Source: Sphingomonas cavernae (GTDB lineage Bacteria > Pseudomonadota > Alphaproteobacteria > Sphingomonadales > Sphingomonadaceae). From it: DNA of 64,000 nt. The notes under the pieces were generated by a model. That model had not been told where the DNA came from, did no database searches, and worked only from the letters and a program-made list of their open reading frames with translations. Below, one piece after another: positions 41,761-51,121 of the stretch. The position numbers were made by a program, and so were the translations under genes. Numbering within the stretch: the stretch's first letter is position 1; each line of letters opens with the position of its first letter. Location: positions 434,001 through 498,000 of the forward strand of contig NZ_QYUM01000002.1 of NCBI RefSeq assembly GCF_003590775.1. Reading direction: 5' to 3'.

Positions 41761-43241
41761 TTGGCTGGCGCGCCCTTCATTTTGAACAGCGCGCGGTCTT
41801 CGGGGCCGAAGCCGCGGCGCCAGATCACATAGCCATAGACCCCGAGGATGACGGGGATGCCGACGATCAGCTCCATCCATTCGGGCACCTGCGTCGCGAG
41901 ATAGCCGATGACCGTTGCGATGGCCGCCGCCCAGATCAGCGCCCAGCGCCAGCCGCTGACCGGCGCGCCAAGCAGCCGGGAAAGCAGCCGCGCCTTGACG
42001 ATCGAGGCGAGTCCCAGGGCAACGCACAATGCCGCCGCGGGGCCCGCGGCGACGTAGAGCGGGGGCAGGCCCATATCCTGCATCGCGAGGATGAAAGCGA
42101 CGCTCAGCACCGCCTGCACCGCGATCATCGCGAAGGAGATCATCAGATTGCGATGCCTCGCGACATAGACGAGCGCGGATTCGCTGACCACGGCGGTCGC
42201 CGCGACGACCTCGGCGGCGAGCAGGAAAGCCAGCGCGCCAACGCCGCCGACAAAGGTCGGGCCGACGAGCCCCATCACCGCCTCGCCCGGAATGCCCAGC
42301 GCGAGCGCGACGCCGGCCTGTGCGGCAATGATCCAGAAACCGACCTGACTGATCTGCCTGGCCACCGCCACCTTGTCACCAATCTCCAGATTGCGCGTGA
42401 TCACGGGGCCGAGGATGGGATCGAAGCTGGTCTTCAGCTTTTGCGGCAGGGACGCGACCTGCTGCGCGACATAATAGATCCCGACGATCCCCGGCGAGGC
42501 GAAAAGGCCAAGGATCGCCAGGTCGAGCCGGCGCGATCCCCATTCGATCGCATCGGCCGCGGCCAGCGGCATGTTGCGCTTGGCAAGCCAGAACAAGGCC
42601 GCCGGGTCGGGCCGCCAGCCATGCGGCATCCCATAGCTCTTGAACAAGGGTATCAGCGACGCAACCAGAGCCGCCACCATCGACACCGCATAGGCGAGGA
42701 TCAGGCCGTCGCGCGTCGAATAAAAGGCAAAGGCGAACGCGGCGATGCTGATCGTCCAGGGTTCGATGATCGCGCGCGCGCGCACCGTCGCGCCGACGTC
42801 GAAGCGATAGGCGAGTGCTGCAAGCGACAAGTCCGATCCTACCAGCCCGAATATCACCAGCGGAAGCAGCAGCTCCAGTCCGTTGATCTGGCTATTGGGG
42901 AACATGGCCTGCGGGAAGAGCATCAGTAGGCCGCAGGCGAGCACCGACGCGATTCCCGCGACAAGCAGCGCATCCCAGACGACATGGACGTGCGGCCGGT
43001 CGGTCTTGGACAATTGCTCGGCAAGCCCACGTCGCAGCCCCAATGTCGCGAGTTGCGCGGCGAATTCAACGACGAGCACGGCGTACGCGAAGCGCCCCAG
43101 CGCATCCTCGCCATACCAGCGGCCAGCGATGAACAGGAAGGGAAGCCGTGCGGCGAGCCGCATCAGGAAGCCGAAGAAATTGGTGCGCCCACCCTTGGCA
43201 AGCGCAGCGATATCGCCGTTCTGATCCCCCTCGACCGGCAT
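41757..43241 (-). CDS. Polysaccharide/lipooligosaccharide flippase (Wzx-like, MATE/MOP superfamily)
   Basis: A 494-residue integral membrane protein with about twelve to fourteen hydrophobic helices, an opening GGRTNFFGFLMRLAARLPFL and a pattern typical of the polysaccharide transport family. Such proteins flip lipid-linked sugar repeats across the inner membrane. ATG 43241 has GAGGGGAG just upstream; a GTG at 43268 is less likely. No glycosyltransferase genes are adjacent, so the substrate is unknown. Its stop codon lies within a palindromic repeat arm. It starts 37 bases after the polA stop and may be cotranscribed. Confidence 0.85.
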   Translation of the reverse strand: MPVEGDQNGDIAALAKGGRTNFFGFLMRLAARLPFLFIAGRWYGEDALGRFAYAVLVVEFAAQLATLGLRRGLAEQLSKTDRPHVHVVWDALLVAGIASVLACGLLMLFPQAMFPNSQINGLELLLPLVIFGLVGSDLSLAALAYRFDVGATVRARAIIEPWTISIAAFAFAFYSTRDGLILAYAVSMVAALVASLIPLFKSYGMPHGWRPDPAALFWLAKRNMPLAAADAIEWGSRRLDLAILGLFASPGIVGIYYVAQQVASLPQKLKTSFDPILGPVITRNLEIGDKVAVARQISQVGFWIIAAQAGVALALGIPGEAVMGLVGPTFVGGVGALAFLLAAEVVAATAVVSESALVYVARHRNLMISFAMIAVQAVLSVAFILAMQDMGLPPLYVAAGPAAALCVALGLASIVKARLLSRLLGAPVSGWRWALIWAAAIATVIGYLATQVPEWMELIVGIPVILGVYGYVIWRRGFGPEDRALFKMKGAPAN

Positions 43242-43278
43242 CGCGCTCCCCTCGGTTCGGCCGTTCACAGAACGACCT

Positions 43279-46044
43279 TCAATGCGCGGCGCCCCAGCTT
43301 TTGCCTGTTCCGATTTCGACGCCGAGCGGAACCGAGAGTTTTATAGCGGGTTCGGCGGCGGACGCCATAACATGTTCGATGATCGGTTTCGCCGCGTCGA
43401 CATCGCCCTCGGGCAATTCGAAGACAAGTTCGTCGTGCACCTGGAGCAGCATGCGGACATTGGTGAGCCCCGCATCGCGGAGCGCACCCGGCATCCGCGC
43501 CATCGCGCGCTTGATGATATCGGCGCTGGTGCCCTGGATGGGCGCGTTGATCGCCGCGCGCTCGGCGCCCTGACGCTCGTGCTGGACGCTCGACTTGATC
43601 CGCGAGAAATGCGTCTTCCGTCCGAACAATGTCGTCGTATACCCCTTTTCGCGCACGGCGCTGAGCGTCTCGTGGATATAGTTGCGGATACCCGGGAAGC
43701 GGTCAAAATAGCGGTCTATCATGGCCTGCGCGTCGTCGGCGGTGATTTCCAGCCTTCCCGCGAGCCCCCAGCGCGAGATGCCGTAAAGGATCGCGAAGTT
43801 GATCGTCTTGGCGCGGCCGCGCGTGTCGCGGTTGACCTCTCCGAACAACTCCTGCGCGGTCATGTTGTGGATGTCGTCGCCGCGCAGAAACGCCTCGCGC
43901 AGTTGCGGGACATCCGCCATGTGCGCTGCAAGCCTCAGCTCGATCTGGCTATAGTCTGCCGACAGCAGCACGTTGCCGGGCTCGGCGACAAAGGCGTCGC
44001 GGATGCGGCGGCCCGTTTCGCTGCGGACGGGAATGTTCTGAAGATTGGGATCGTTGGAGGCGAGGCGCCCGGTCTGCGCCCCGGTCAGCGAATAGCTGGT
44101 GTGGACGCGGCGCGTGACGGGGTTGATCTCGGCCTGGAGCGCGTCGGTGTAAGTCGATTTCAGCTTGGAGAGCTGACGCCAGTCGAGCACCTTGCGCGCC
44201 ATCTCGATGCCCGGACCTCCATCCTTGAGCGCAGCGATCCGCTCCAGCTCGTTGACGTCGGTCGAATACACCCCCGACTTGCCCTTGCGGCCGCCCTTCA
44301 ACCCCATGCGCTCGAACAATATTTCGCCGAGCTGCTTGGGGCTGCCGATGGTGAAGGGAGTCCCTGCGATGCCGTGGATTTCCTTTTCGAGCTCGACGAT
44401 CTGGCCCGCAAACTCGGCCGAGAGCCGCGCCAGTTCCTCGCGGTCAACCTTGATGCCTTCGCGCTCCATCGCCGCAAGCGCAGGAATGACGGGGCGATCA
44501 ACCATCTCGTAAACGCGCGTCGCATGTTCGGGCGCCAGCCGCGGCTTCAGGCGCCTCCACAGGCGGAGCGTCACGTCGGCATCCTCCGCAGCGTAGCGCG
44601 TCGCATCCCTGATGCCGATCTGGTGGAAGCCCTTCTGGTTCTTGCCCGTGCCCGTCACGTCCTTGAAGGCGATGCAGCTATGGTCGAGATGTGTTGCGGC
44701 GAGCTCGTCCATGCCATGCCCATGCAACCCCGCATCGAGGTTGAAGCTCATCACCATCGTGTCGTCGATCGGCGCGACCGCGATGCCGTGCGCGGCGAGG
44801 ACGCAGATATCATATTTGATATTGTGCCCGATCTTGAGCACCGCGGGATCCTCGAGCAGCGGCTTCAGCCGTGCGATCGCGGCGTCAAAGGGGATCTGAA
44901 CGGGATTGTCCGAGAGCAGATCGCCGCCGACATGCGCGAGCGGGATGTAACATGCCCTGTTGGGTGCGAGTGCGAGGCTGATTCCGACAAGGCCCGAGCG
45001 TGGGCCGAGGCTGTCGGTTTCGGTATCGAAGGCGACGAAGCCCTGTGCGGTAGCGGCGGCAATCCAGCGGTCGAGCGCGTCGAGCGTGTCCACCGCTTCA
45101 TACGCATCGACATTGCAGGGCGGATCCTGGGGGAGAACCGCCTCGGGGCTCGGCGGCGGCGCGGGCGCGTCCGCGACGGTGCCCAGCCGGTTGAGCAGCG
45201 AACGAAAGCCATGATGCTCGAGAAAGGCGCGCAAGGGCGCCTCGGGTATCCCCTTCATCGCCAGATCCTCGAGCGGATCGGGGAGCGGGACGTCCTCCTT
45301 CAAAGCCACGAGCACGCGCGACAATCGCGCCATCTCGGCATGCTCGATCAGATTGTCGCGCAGCTTCGAGGGCTTCATCGACGGCGCTGCGGCCAGCACC
45401 GCCTCGACATCGCCGAACTCGTTGACGAGTTTGGAGGCAGTCTTGGGGCCGATGCCCGGAACCCCGGGGACATTGTCTACGCTGTCACCCATCAGCCCGA
45501 GAACATCGCCCAGCTTTTCGGGCGGCACCCCGAATTTTTCGATCACATGCTCGGGGCCAAGGCGTTCGTTCTTCATCGTGTCGAGCATGTCCAGCCCGGG
45601 CTCGATGAGCTGCATCAGATCCTTGTCCGAAGAGACGATCGTCACACGCCAGCCGTCCCTGAGCGCGGCCCTGGCATAGGACGCGATGATGTCGTCGGCC
45701 TCGAAGCCCTCTTCCTCGATGCACGGCAGCGAGAAGGCGCGCGTCGCATCGCGGATCATCGGGAATTGCGGCACGAGGTCCTCGGGCGCAGGCGGCCGCT
45801 GCGCCTTGTACTGATCGTAGAGATCGTTGCGGAACGACTTGGAGGATTTGTCCAGAATCACCGCCAGGTGCGTCGGGCCATCCGCCTTGTGCAGCGCATC
45901 GGCGAGCTTCCACAGCATCGTCGTATAGCCATAGACCGCGCCCACGGGCTCGCCGCGGATGTTGGTGAGCGGCGGAAGCCGGTGATAGGCGCGGAAAATA
46001 TAGCCCGAGCCGTCGACGAGATAGAGGTGGTTCTGCGAGGACAT
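43279..46044 (-). CDS. polA: DNA polymerase I
   Basis: DNA polymerase I fills gaps in repair and Okazaki-fragment processing. The 921-residue product has all three domains: 5'-nuclease (about 1-290; LYLVDGSGYIFRAYHRLPPL and EGFEADDIIASYAR), 3'-5' exonuclease (about 320-510; GFVAFDTETDSLGPRSG with the DxE pair) and polymerase (about 540-921; SADYSQIELRLAAHMADVPQ, then LFGEVNRDTRGRAKTINFAI, and the end MLLQVHDELVFELPEG). Start and length are standard. The proofreading acidic residues appear intact. Confidence 0.97.
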   Translation of the reverse strand: MSSQNHLYLVDGSGYIFRAYHRLPPLTNIRGEPVGAVYGYTTMLWKLADALHKADGPTHLAVILDKSSKSFRNDLYDQYKAQRPPAPEDLVPQFPMIRDATRAFSLPCIEEEGFEADDIIASYARAALRDGWRVTIVSSDKDLMQLIEPGLDMLDTMKNERLGPEHVIEKFGVPPEKLGDVLGLMGDSVDNVPGVPGIGPKTASKLVNEFGDVEAVLAAAPSMKPSKLRDNLIEHAEMARLSRVLVALKEDVPLPDPLEDLAMKGIPEAPLRAFLEHHGFRSLLNRLGTVADAPAPPPSPEAVLPQDPPCNVDAYEAVDTLDALDRWIAAATAQGFVAFDTETDSLGPRSGLVGISLALAPNRACYIPLAHVGGDLLSDNPVQIPFDAAIARLKPLLEDPAVLKIGHNIKYDICVLAAHGIAVAPIDDTMVMSFNLDAGLHGHGMDELAATHLDHSCIAFKDVTGTGKNQKGFHQIGIRDATRYAAEDADVTLRLWRRLKPRLAPEHATRVYEMVDRPVIPALAAMEREGIKVDREELARLSAEFAGQIVELEKEIHGIAGTPFTIGSPKQLGEILFERMGLKGGRKGKSGVYSTDVNELERIAALKDGGPGIEMARKVLDWRQLSKLKSTYTDALQAEINPVTRRVHTSYSLTGAQTGRLASNDPNLQNIPVRSETGRRIRDAFVAEPGNVLLSADYSQIELRLAAHMADVPQLREAFLRGDDIHNMTAQELFGEVNRDTRGRAKTINFAILYGISRWGLAGRLEITADDAQAMIDRYFDRFPGIRNYIHETLSAVREKGYTTTLFGRKTHFSRIKSSVQHERQGAERAAINAPIQGTSADIIKRAMARMPGALRDAGLTNVRMLLQVHDELVFELPEGDVDAAKPIIEHVMASAAEPAIKLSVPLGVEIGTGKSWGAAH

Positions 46045-46140
46045 GCGCGCGGGATAGCAGGGCGCCGGCTCGTCACAAAGATCGTTTGACGCGCCGGCGC
46101 GAATTCATGGCGTCATCGACGGTTCATCGTGGATCGGCTA

Positions 46141-46253
46141 GAGCGCTTCCCGAAAAAGTGGGAACCGGTTTTTCGGTCGGGAAGCGCTCAAGATATTGGA
46201 TCGAGAGCCTTTCTTGCCCGGCAAGACGATTCCGCCTTGTCGGGAAAGGCTCG
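46141..46253. repeat. Tandem palindromic repeats upstream of the alpha/beta hydrolase
   Basis: GAGCGCTTCCCGAAAAAGTG ... GGTCGGGAAGCGCTC (46141-46189) followed after 12 bases by CGAGAGCCTTTCTTGCCCGG ... GTCGGGAAAGGCTCG (46202-46253). This is the same pair as inside the heparinase-like gene, on the opposite strand. It ends 12 bases before the hydrolase ATG and must be part of its mRNA leader if the promoter is upstream. Confidence 0.85.
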
Positions 46254-46265
46254 AGGCGCGCAGCG

Positions 46266-47132
46266 ATGATTTCGCGCAGGAACATGTTGATAGCGGGCGC
46301 GGCGGCGGCGGGCGCCGCGCTGCTGCCGCGCGGAGTGTCGGCAGCGACGGGAGGCTTCGCCTCGTCACGGCTGTCGGTCGTCGTGCGCGGTCAGGGCCCT
46401 GACGTGATCCTGATCCCAGGCCTTACCGCCTCGCGCGACATGTGGAGCGGCACCGTCGCAGCGCTGCCCGGTTATCGATACCACCTGATTCAGCTTGCCG
46501 GCTTTGCGGGCGATCCGGCGCGCGGCAACGCTTCCGGCCCCGTCGTCACGCCCGTCGCGCAGGAGATCGTGCGCTACATCATCGCCAACGAACTCAAGGC
46601 TCCCACGGTGGTGGGCCATTCGATGGGCGGCTTGATCGCGCTGATGATCGCGGCGCGCTGGCCCACGCGCATCGGTCGCACGATGGTGGTCGACATGCTG
46701 CCGGCGCCGGCAGCGGGGCTCGGCATGTCGGTTGCCGGTTTGCGCCCGCTCGTCGACGGGTTGCGCGATTCGCTCACCCGCACGCCCGAGGGGCGCCGCA
46801 CGCTCGACTCGCTGATCGGGATGTTCGGCCCGCCTGATCAGGGCGCGCGCAAAAGCGATTCGGGCTTAGTTGCGCGCGCGATGCACGATATCGCGGTTAC
46901 CGACCTGACACCTGAACTGCCGCGTATCACGACGCCGCTGGTCGTCCTCTACGCGACGGTGCCGGGTGCGCAATTGGACATGGCCGCCGTCGAGAATGCC
47001 TATCGCTCGGGATATGCCGCCGCGAAGCGCGCGAGACTCACGCGCATCGCGGGCAGCGGGCACATGATCATGCTCGATCAGCCGCAGCGCTTTCGCACCG
47101 AACTGAAGGCATTCCTGCCCGCCGCCCGCTAG
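46266..47132 (+). CDS. Exported alpha/beta hydrolase
   Basis: A 288-residue alpha/beta-fold hydrolase. The N-terminus (ISRRNMLIAGAAAAGAALLP, then RGVSA) is a Tat-like signal peptide. The nucleophile elbow is GHSMGG (S119), and the end shows GSGHMIMLDQPQRF with a probable catalytic H266. The frame stays open upstream through the palindromic repeats to 46086, but the signal peptide fixes the start at ATG 46266. The substrate is unknown; esterase or lactonase activities are possible. Confidence 0.85.
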   Translation: MISRRNMLIAGAAAAGAALLPRGVSAATGGFASSRLSVVVRGQGPDVILIPGLTASRDMWSGTVAALPGYRYHLIQLAGFAGDPARGNASGPVVTPVAQEIVRYIIANELKAPTVVGHSMGGLIALMIAARWPTRIGRTMVVDMLPAPAAGLGMSVAGLRPLVDGLRDSLTRTPEGRRTLDSLIGMFGPPDQGARKSDSGLVARAMHDIAVTDLTPELPRITTPLVVLYATVPGAQLDMAAVENAYRSGYAAAKRARLTRIAGSGHMIMLDQPQRFRTELKAFLPAAR

Positions 47133-47231
47133 AGCACTGAACGATAAATTGAATCGTTCAGTGCTCCAGTTTTTCCTTTGCTTTTCGCATTCTCCGAGTC
47201 GTCAGGTGATTTCACCTGACTTGAGAATGCT
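47132..47231. repeat. Two hairpin repeats after the hydrolase gene
   Basis: GAGCACTGAACGAT ... ATCGTTCAGTGCTC (47132-47166, loop 7) and GCATTCTC ... GTCAGGTGATTTCACCTGAC ... GAGAATGC (47188-47231). They lie between the convergent hydrolase and UrcA genes. The first may serve as a terminator; a T-rich run (CCAGTTTTTCC) follows it. Confidence 0.8.
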
Positions 47232-47244
47232 CTGACGCAACGCG

Positions 47245-47658
47245 CTACCGACTGCTGATCCGGATGGCCTTGGGAGGCCCCATGCCTGCGAGTTGATCGC
47301 TGCTCCGGGCTGCTGCCACCGCAATCGCGATATCGCGATTGGCGCGGTTCATCGCGCCATCATAGCAGTTGCGGCCGTCCTGTCGCTGCTCGACCGGTTC
47401 CACGCGTGTGCCCAGATCGCAGACGAACTGCGCAGCGCGGTGCACGCGACCGCTGAGCCGGTTGACGCCGTCGTCCGAGCGCAGATTGAGATCGGCATAG
47501 CTGACCGCCATGGTCCGCACACCATCGCCCGGCATGGATTTCGCTGTCGAAACGATTGGTGCTTCGGCCTGTCCCGCGAACGCGGGCGGAGCGCTTGGCA
47601 GCATGATCGACGCCGCCAGAACCGCTGCACCGAGGGTGAAAATGGTTGATCCCTTCAT
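47245..47658 (-). CDS. UrcA family secreted protein
   Basis: A 137-residue protein with a signal peptide (about 1-29, ending PPAFA) and the UrcA-type domain: MAVSYADLNLRSDDGVNRLS followed by a cysteine pair in QFVCDLG and GRNCYDGAMNRANRD, probably a disulphide. The family is common in Sphingomonadales and Caulobacterales, and its function is unknown. ATG 47658 is chosen because it starts the signal peptide. Confidence 0.82.
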   Translation of the reverse strand: MKGSTIFTLGAAVLAASIMLPSAPPAFAGQAEAPIVSTAKSMPGDGVRTMAVSYADLNLRSDDGVNRLSGRVHRAAQFVCDLGTRVEPVEQRQDGRNCYDGAMNRANRDIAIAVAAARSSDQLAGMGPPKAIRISSR

Positions 47659-47688
47659 GTGAACGTCCTGCCTTCCATTACGCGCCAA

Positions 47689-48326
47689 TATTTACGCGGC
47701 GCATTCCGTTGTCGGCGGCTTCGCGCGGCGAATGCCGCCAGATGATGCGGGCGAACGGCGTTGTTTCGATGGGATCTGGCACGCCCGCATATTGCTTGCG
47801 TCGCGGCCGGAAGGTTCGGATGCACTGATCGGCTGGCGAACCCTCCGCCCGACCAACACCGCCCGTCGTGACCCGGAACGAATGTTCAGGCGAACGGATT
47901 GGTTTGCTTCAAATGACAGTCAGCGCCCGCACTGTCTAGGACAAATTCGACACAATCTTTCGTTTTTTTATAAAAACTTGTAATTTATGTGTTATTTTGC
48001 CTCGATACAGAATAGTTCTCAAATGAAATGATGGATCACATCTATATATTGAGCCGCTTGATCATCATCATATTGGATTGCCCAAAGTTTTTCAGTTCGA
48101 TGTCGATACGATGTGTCACATATAGGCCGACGATATTCGCGACAGCTAGCAACTTCAGTACGAAACTGTCATGAATGACGGGTAATATTCCGCCGCCTGG
48201 TCAATGCGTTTCGCGTGGATCGCGACCTCGGCGTTCGCACCTGTCTGTATCAGGGTTTCCCCCGATATGACCCGGTCGCTGCCGGGTGAATAGTCGACGA
48301 ATCTGGAAGCCCGAAGGTGAATGGCC
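47689..48326. other. Gene-poor interval with an A+T-rich core
   Basis: About 640 bases with no convincing gene on either strand. The part from about 47940 to 48180 is strikingly A+T-rich (runs such as CGTTTTTTTATAAAAAC and CATCTATATATTG) compared with the roughly two-thirds G+C around it. It may hold promoters for the flanking UrcA and DUF3313 genes, a small RNA, or the remains of transferred DNA. Nothing more specific can be read from it. Confidence 0.5.
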
Positions 48327-49028
48327 ATGACCAACCGATTCGTCTCCACACTTGCCGGCGTGGCACTGTTGGCGGTTCCGCTCCCCGCACTCCATGCCAA
48401 GGCTCCCGACACCTGGGACAATCTGCACAAGGTGAAGGCAAAGCGCCTCGACGAGGTCTATCTGCTGCCCGGCGCCGATTTCCGCACCTATACAAAGGTG
48501 ATGATGGACCCGACCGAGGTCGCGTTCCAGAAGAACTGGCTGAGGGATTATAACAATTCAACGATAGGGCTCTCGAACCGCATCAGCGACAAAGACGCGC
48601 AGGAGATGCTCAACAACGCCAAGACCGGCTTCGAGGAGGTGTTTGTCAAAGCCTATACCAATGCCGGCTATCAGGTCGTCACTCAGCCCGGCCCCGACGT
48701 GCTCAGGCTGAGAACCGCGGTCATCAACCTTACCGTTACCGCACCCGATACGATGTCGGCCGGCCGGACGCGGACCTTTTCGCGTGAAGCGGGCGAGGCG
48801 ACCGTGGTGATCGAAGCGCGCGATTCGGTGACCGGCGCAATATTGGGCCGCGCGGTGGACCGGCAGGACATTGGCGACGACTCCTTCATTCTGCGGCGCA
48901 CCAGCGTGAGCAATCGCGGCGATTTCGAAATGGCGTTCAGCAGTTGGGCCAAGGCCAGCGCCAATGGCCTGAACGAGCTCAAGGCACTGTCGCCGATCGA
49001 CACCAATGCGCAACCCGTGAAGAAATAG
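48327..49028 (+). CDS. DUF3313 family periplasmic protein
   Basis: A 233-residue protein with a signal peptide (TLAGVALLAVPLPALHA) and a DUF3313-like domain (LPGADFRTYTKVMMDPTEVA near 45; LRTAVINLTVTAPD near 130; GEATVVIEARDSVTGAILGR near 157). Some family members are outer-membrane lipoproteins, but here no lipobox cysteine is seen. ATG 48327 has AAGG 9 bases upstream, better placed than the ATG at 48321. The function is unknown. The SDR gene follows 50 bases later. Confidence 0.75.
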   Translation: MTNRFVSTLAGVALLAVPLPALHAKAPDTWDNLHKVKAKRLDEVYLLPGADFRTYTKVMMDPTEVAFQKNWLRDYNNSTIGLSNRISDKDAQEMLNNAKTGFEEVFVKAYTNAGYQVVTQPGPDVLRLRTAVINLTVTAPDTMSAGRTRTFSREAGEATVVIEARDSVTGAILGRAVDRQDIGDDSFILRRTSVSNRGDFEMAFSSWAKASANGLNELKALSPIDTNAQPVKK

Positions 49029-49078
49029 AGACTCGTTTCGGGTTGCCAGCCCCGCGCCGGCCACGCAGAGACGGCGCC

Positions 49079-49810
49079 ATGTTTGCAGGAAAAACTGCTC
49101 TCGTCACGGGCGCCGCGCAGGGCCTTGGCCGCGCCATTGCAGACGCGCTGGCCGGTGCGGGCGCGCATGTGTTGGTGCATGGACGCGACAGTGCCGCGCT
49201 GGAGCGCGCCGCCGCCGAGATCCGCGCACAGGGCGGATCGGCCGAGGCGCTAGCTTTCGATCTCGCCGATCAGGATGCGATCGCCGCGGCCATGGCGGGG
49301 ATCAGTCAGCTCGACATCCTCGTCAATAATGCCGGCGCGCGCGACCGGCGGCCCTTGACCCAGCTCGATCCGGCGGCGGTGCGGCATCTGCTCGAGATCG
49401 ACCTCGTCGCCCCGTTCGAACTCTGCCGCCGCGCGGCCGCGCTGATGCCGCCCGGCGGACGGATCATCAACATCACCTCGATCGCCGGGCCGATCGCGCG
49501 CGCTGGCGACGCCGCCTATACCGCCGCCAAGGGCGGGCTCGACGCGCTCACACGCGCGCTGGCGGCCGAGTTGGGGCCGAGGGGGATCACGGTCAACGCG
49601 GTAGCGCCGGGCTATTTCGCGACCGAGGCCAATGCCGGGATGACGGCCGATCCCGAGATCGAGGATTGGCTGGCGCAACGCACTTCCCTTGGCCGCTGGG
49701 GCGAGCCGCGAGAGATAGCGGGCGCGGTGCTATTTTTCGCCTCGGATGCCGCGAGCTATGTCACGGGACAGACGCTCGCGGTCGATGGCGGCTATCTGGC
49801 GCATTTTTGA
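49079..49810 (+). CDS. Short-chain dehydrogenase/reductase
   Basis: A 243-residue classical SDR. It has the NAD(P)-binding motif TGAAQGLG (9-16), NNAGARDRR near 83, a serine before Y147-x3-K151 (INITSIAGPIARAGDAAYTA, then AKGG), and the C-terminal VTGQTLAVDGGYLAHF. The substrate cannot be told from sequence; relatives include 3-oxoacyl-ACP reductases and sugar or alcohol dehydrogenases. Confidence 0.9.
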   Translation: MFAGKTALVTGAAQGLGRAIADALAGAGAHVLVHGRDSAALERAAAEIRAQGGSAEALAFDLADQDAIAAAMAGISQLDILVNNAGARDRRPLTQLDPAAVRHLLEIDLVAPFELCRRAAALMPPGGRIINITSIAGPIARAGDAAYTAAKGGLDALTRALAAELGPRGITVNAVAPGYFATEANAGMTADPEIEDWLAQRTSLGRWGEPREIAGAVLFFASDAASYVTGQTLAVDGGYLAHF

Positions 49811-49814
49811 GCCG

Positions 49815-51053
49815 TCAGGCAGTCGCCTCCGCAGCCTCGGCGCGCCGCGCCACAAACCGACCGATGATTGCAGCCAGCAGCAGCACGAGCGCCGCGATCA
49901 GGAAGGCGCTGCCGACATGCGGCAACACGGGCGTGTCGCCCACCGACATAGAATAGACCACGCCGAAGAACAAAGGCGAGGCGACGCCGGCGATGCTGGC
50001 GACGCTGTTGTTCGCGCCCTGGAGCTGGCCCTGTTCGGATTCGGAGACGCGCTGCGTCATCAGCGACTGGATCGTCGGCATCGCGAGCCCCCACAGCGCA
50101 TTGGGCAGCATCGCGAGCGTGAAGAGCAGCCCCGTTGGCGCAAGCCCCATGCATGCGATGCCGACAGCACCGCCGAACAGCCCGAAGGCCATCGTCCGGC
50201 GATCTCCGAGCCGCTTCACCACGGGGCCGACGACCACGCCCTGGACGATCATGTCGAGCACGCCAACAAAAGCGAGCAGCACGCCCACTTCAAGCGCGCT
50301 CCAGCCATAGCGATAGGCAGCATAGAGCACGAACACCGCCGAAAAGACGTGGTGCGCGAAATAGAGCAGGAAGTTGACCATGGTCAGCCCCGCCAATTCG
50401 GGGTGCGAGCGCAGCAGCCTGAGCGCGCCGAACGGGTTGGCGCGGCTCCACGCGAAGGCCATGCGCTTTTCGGGCTTCAAGGATTCGGGCAGCACCAACA
50501 AACCGTAGAGGAAAGCAAGGCTGCACAGCCCCGCTGCCGCCCAGAAGGGCAGACGCGGCGAAATTTCGCCCAGCACGCCGCCGATAAGCGGACCCGCGAC
50601 GAAGCCGCCCGAGAATGCGGCGCCGATCAGGCCATAGGCGCGCGCGCGTTTCTCGGGCTCGGTGATGTCGGCCATATAGGCGAAGACCGTGGTGAAGCTC
50701 GACGAGGTCATTCCCCCGATCGCACGGCCGAGCGCGAGCCACCACAGATTGGGCGCAAGCGCCATCAGCACGAAATCGGCAGCAAGTCCCGCGGTCGAGA
50801 TCAGGATCACGGGCCGGCGGCCATATTGGTCCGAGAGCGATCCGATGATGGGCGAGCAGACGAACTGCATCGCGGCCCACAGCGCCACGAACACACCGTT
50901 CCACACGCCCGCGCTGGCATTGGACCCCGAAAATTCCTCGATCAGCGAGGGGAGCACGGGGATGACGATCCCCATCGACATGATGTCGAGAACCGCCGTC
51001 ACCATGATGAAGGCGATCGCGGCGTTGCGATGCCTGGGCGTGAGGGCGATCAT
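49815..51053 (-). CDS. MFS drug-efflux transporter, TetA-like
   Basis: A 412-residue 12-helix major facilitator protein. It has the loop 2-3 motif GSLSDQYGRRPVILIS near 70, RAIGGMTSSSFTTVFAYMAD near 110, and GPLIGGVLGEISPRLPF in helix 5, the antiporter-type motif of the TetA group. It probably exports a drug or metabolite by proton antiport; tetracycline itself is only one option. It is convergent with the SDR gene. No TetR-type regulator is adjacent. Confidence 0.82.
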   Translation of the reverse strand: MIALTPRHRNAAIAFIMVTAVLDIMSMGIVIPVLPSLIEEFSGSNASAGVWNGVFVALWAAMQFVCSPIIGSLSDQYGRRPVILISTAGLAADFVLMALAPNLWWLALGRAIGGMTSSSFTTVFAYMADITEPEKRARAYGLIGAAFSGGFVAGPLIGGVLGEISPRLPFWAAAGLCSLAFLYGLLVLPESLKPEKRMAFAWSRANPFGALRLLRSHPELAGLTMVNFLLYFAHHVFSAVFVLYAAYRYGWSALEVGVLLAFVGVLDMIVQGVVVGPVVKRLGDRRTMAFGLFGGAVGIACMGLAPTGLLFTLAMLPNALWGLAMPTIQSLMTQRVSESEQGQLQGANNSVASIAGVASPLFFGVVYSMSVGDTPVLPHVGSAFLIAALVLLLAAIIGRFVARRAEAAEATA

Positions 51054-51121
51054 GGAAACACTCCGATACTGCGAGCGAGTGTCCTAACCGCTTGTGCGGG
51101 ATCGGGCCAGCGCCCGTTCTT

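Noticed and set aside
43282-46089. A very long open frame (about 935 codons) on the plus strand, antisense to polA
   Set aside because: It is an artefact of high third-position G+C in polA; the product is Arg/His/Asp-rich without family motifs, whereas polA on the other strand is complete.
46086-46265. A longer N-terminus for the alpha/beta hydrolase, translating the repeats upstream of it
   Set aside because: The frame is open, but the Tat-like signal peptide starts at 46266 and would be buried by a 60-residue extension; kept as an mRNA leader.
47732-47983. Short open frames in the interval between the UrcA and DUF3313 genes
   Set aside because: They lack ribosome binding sites, codon bias and any family pattern.
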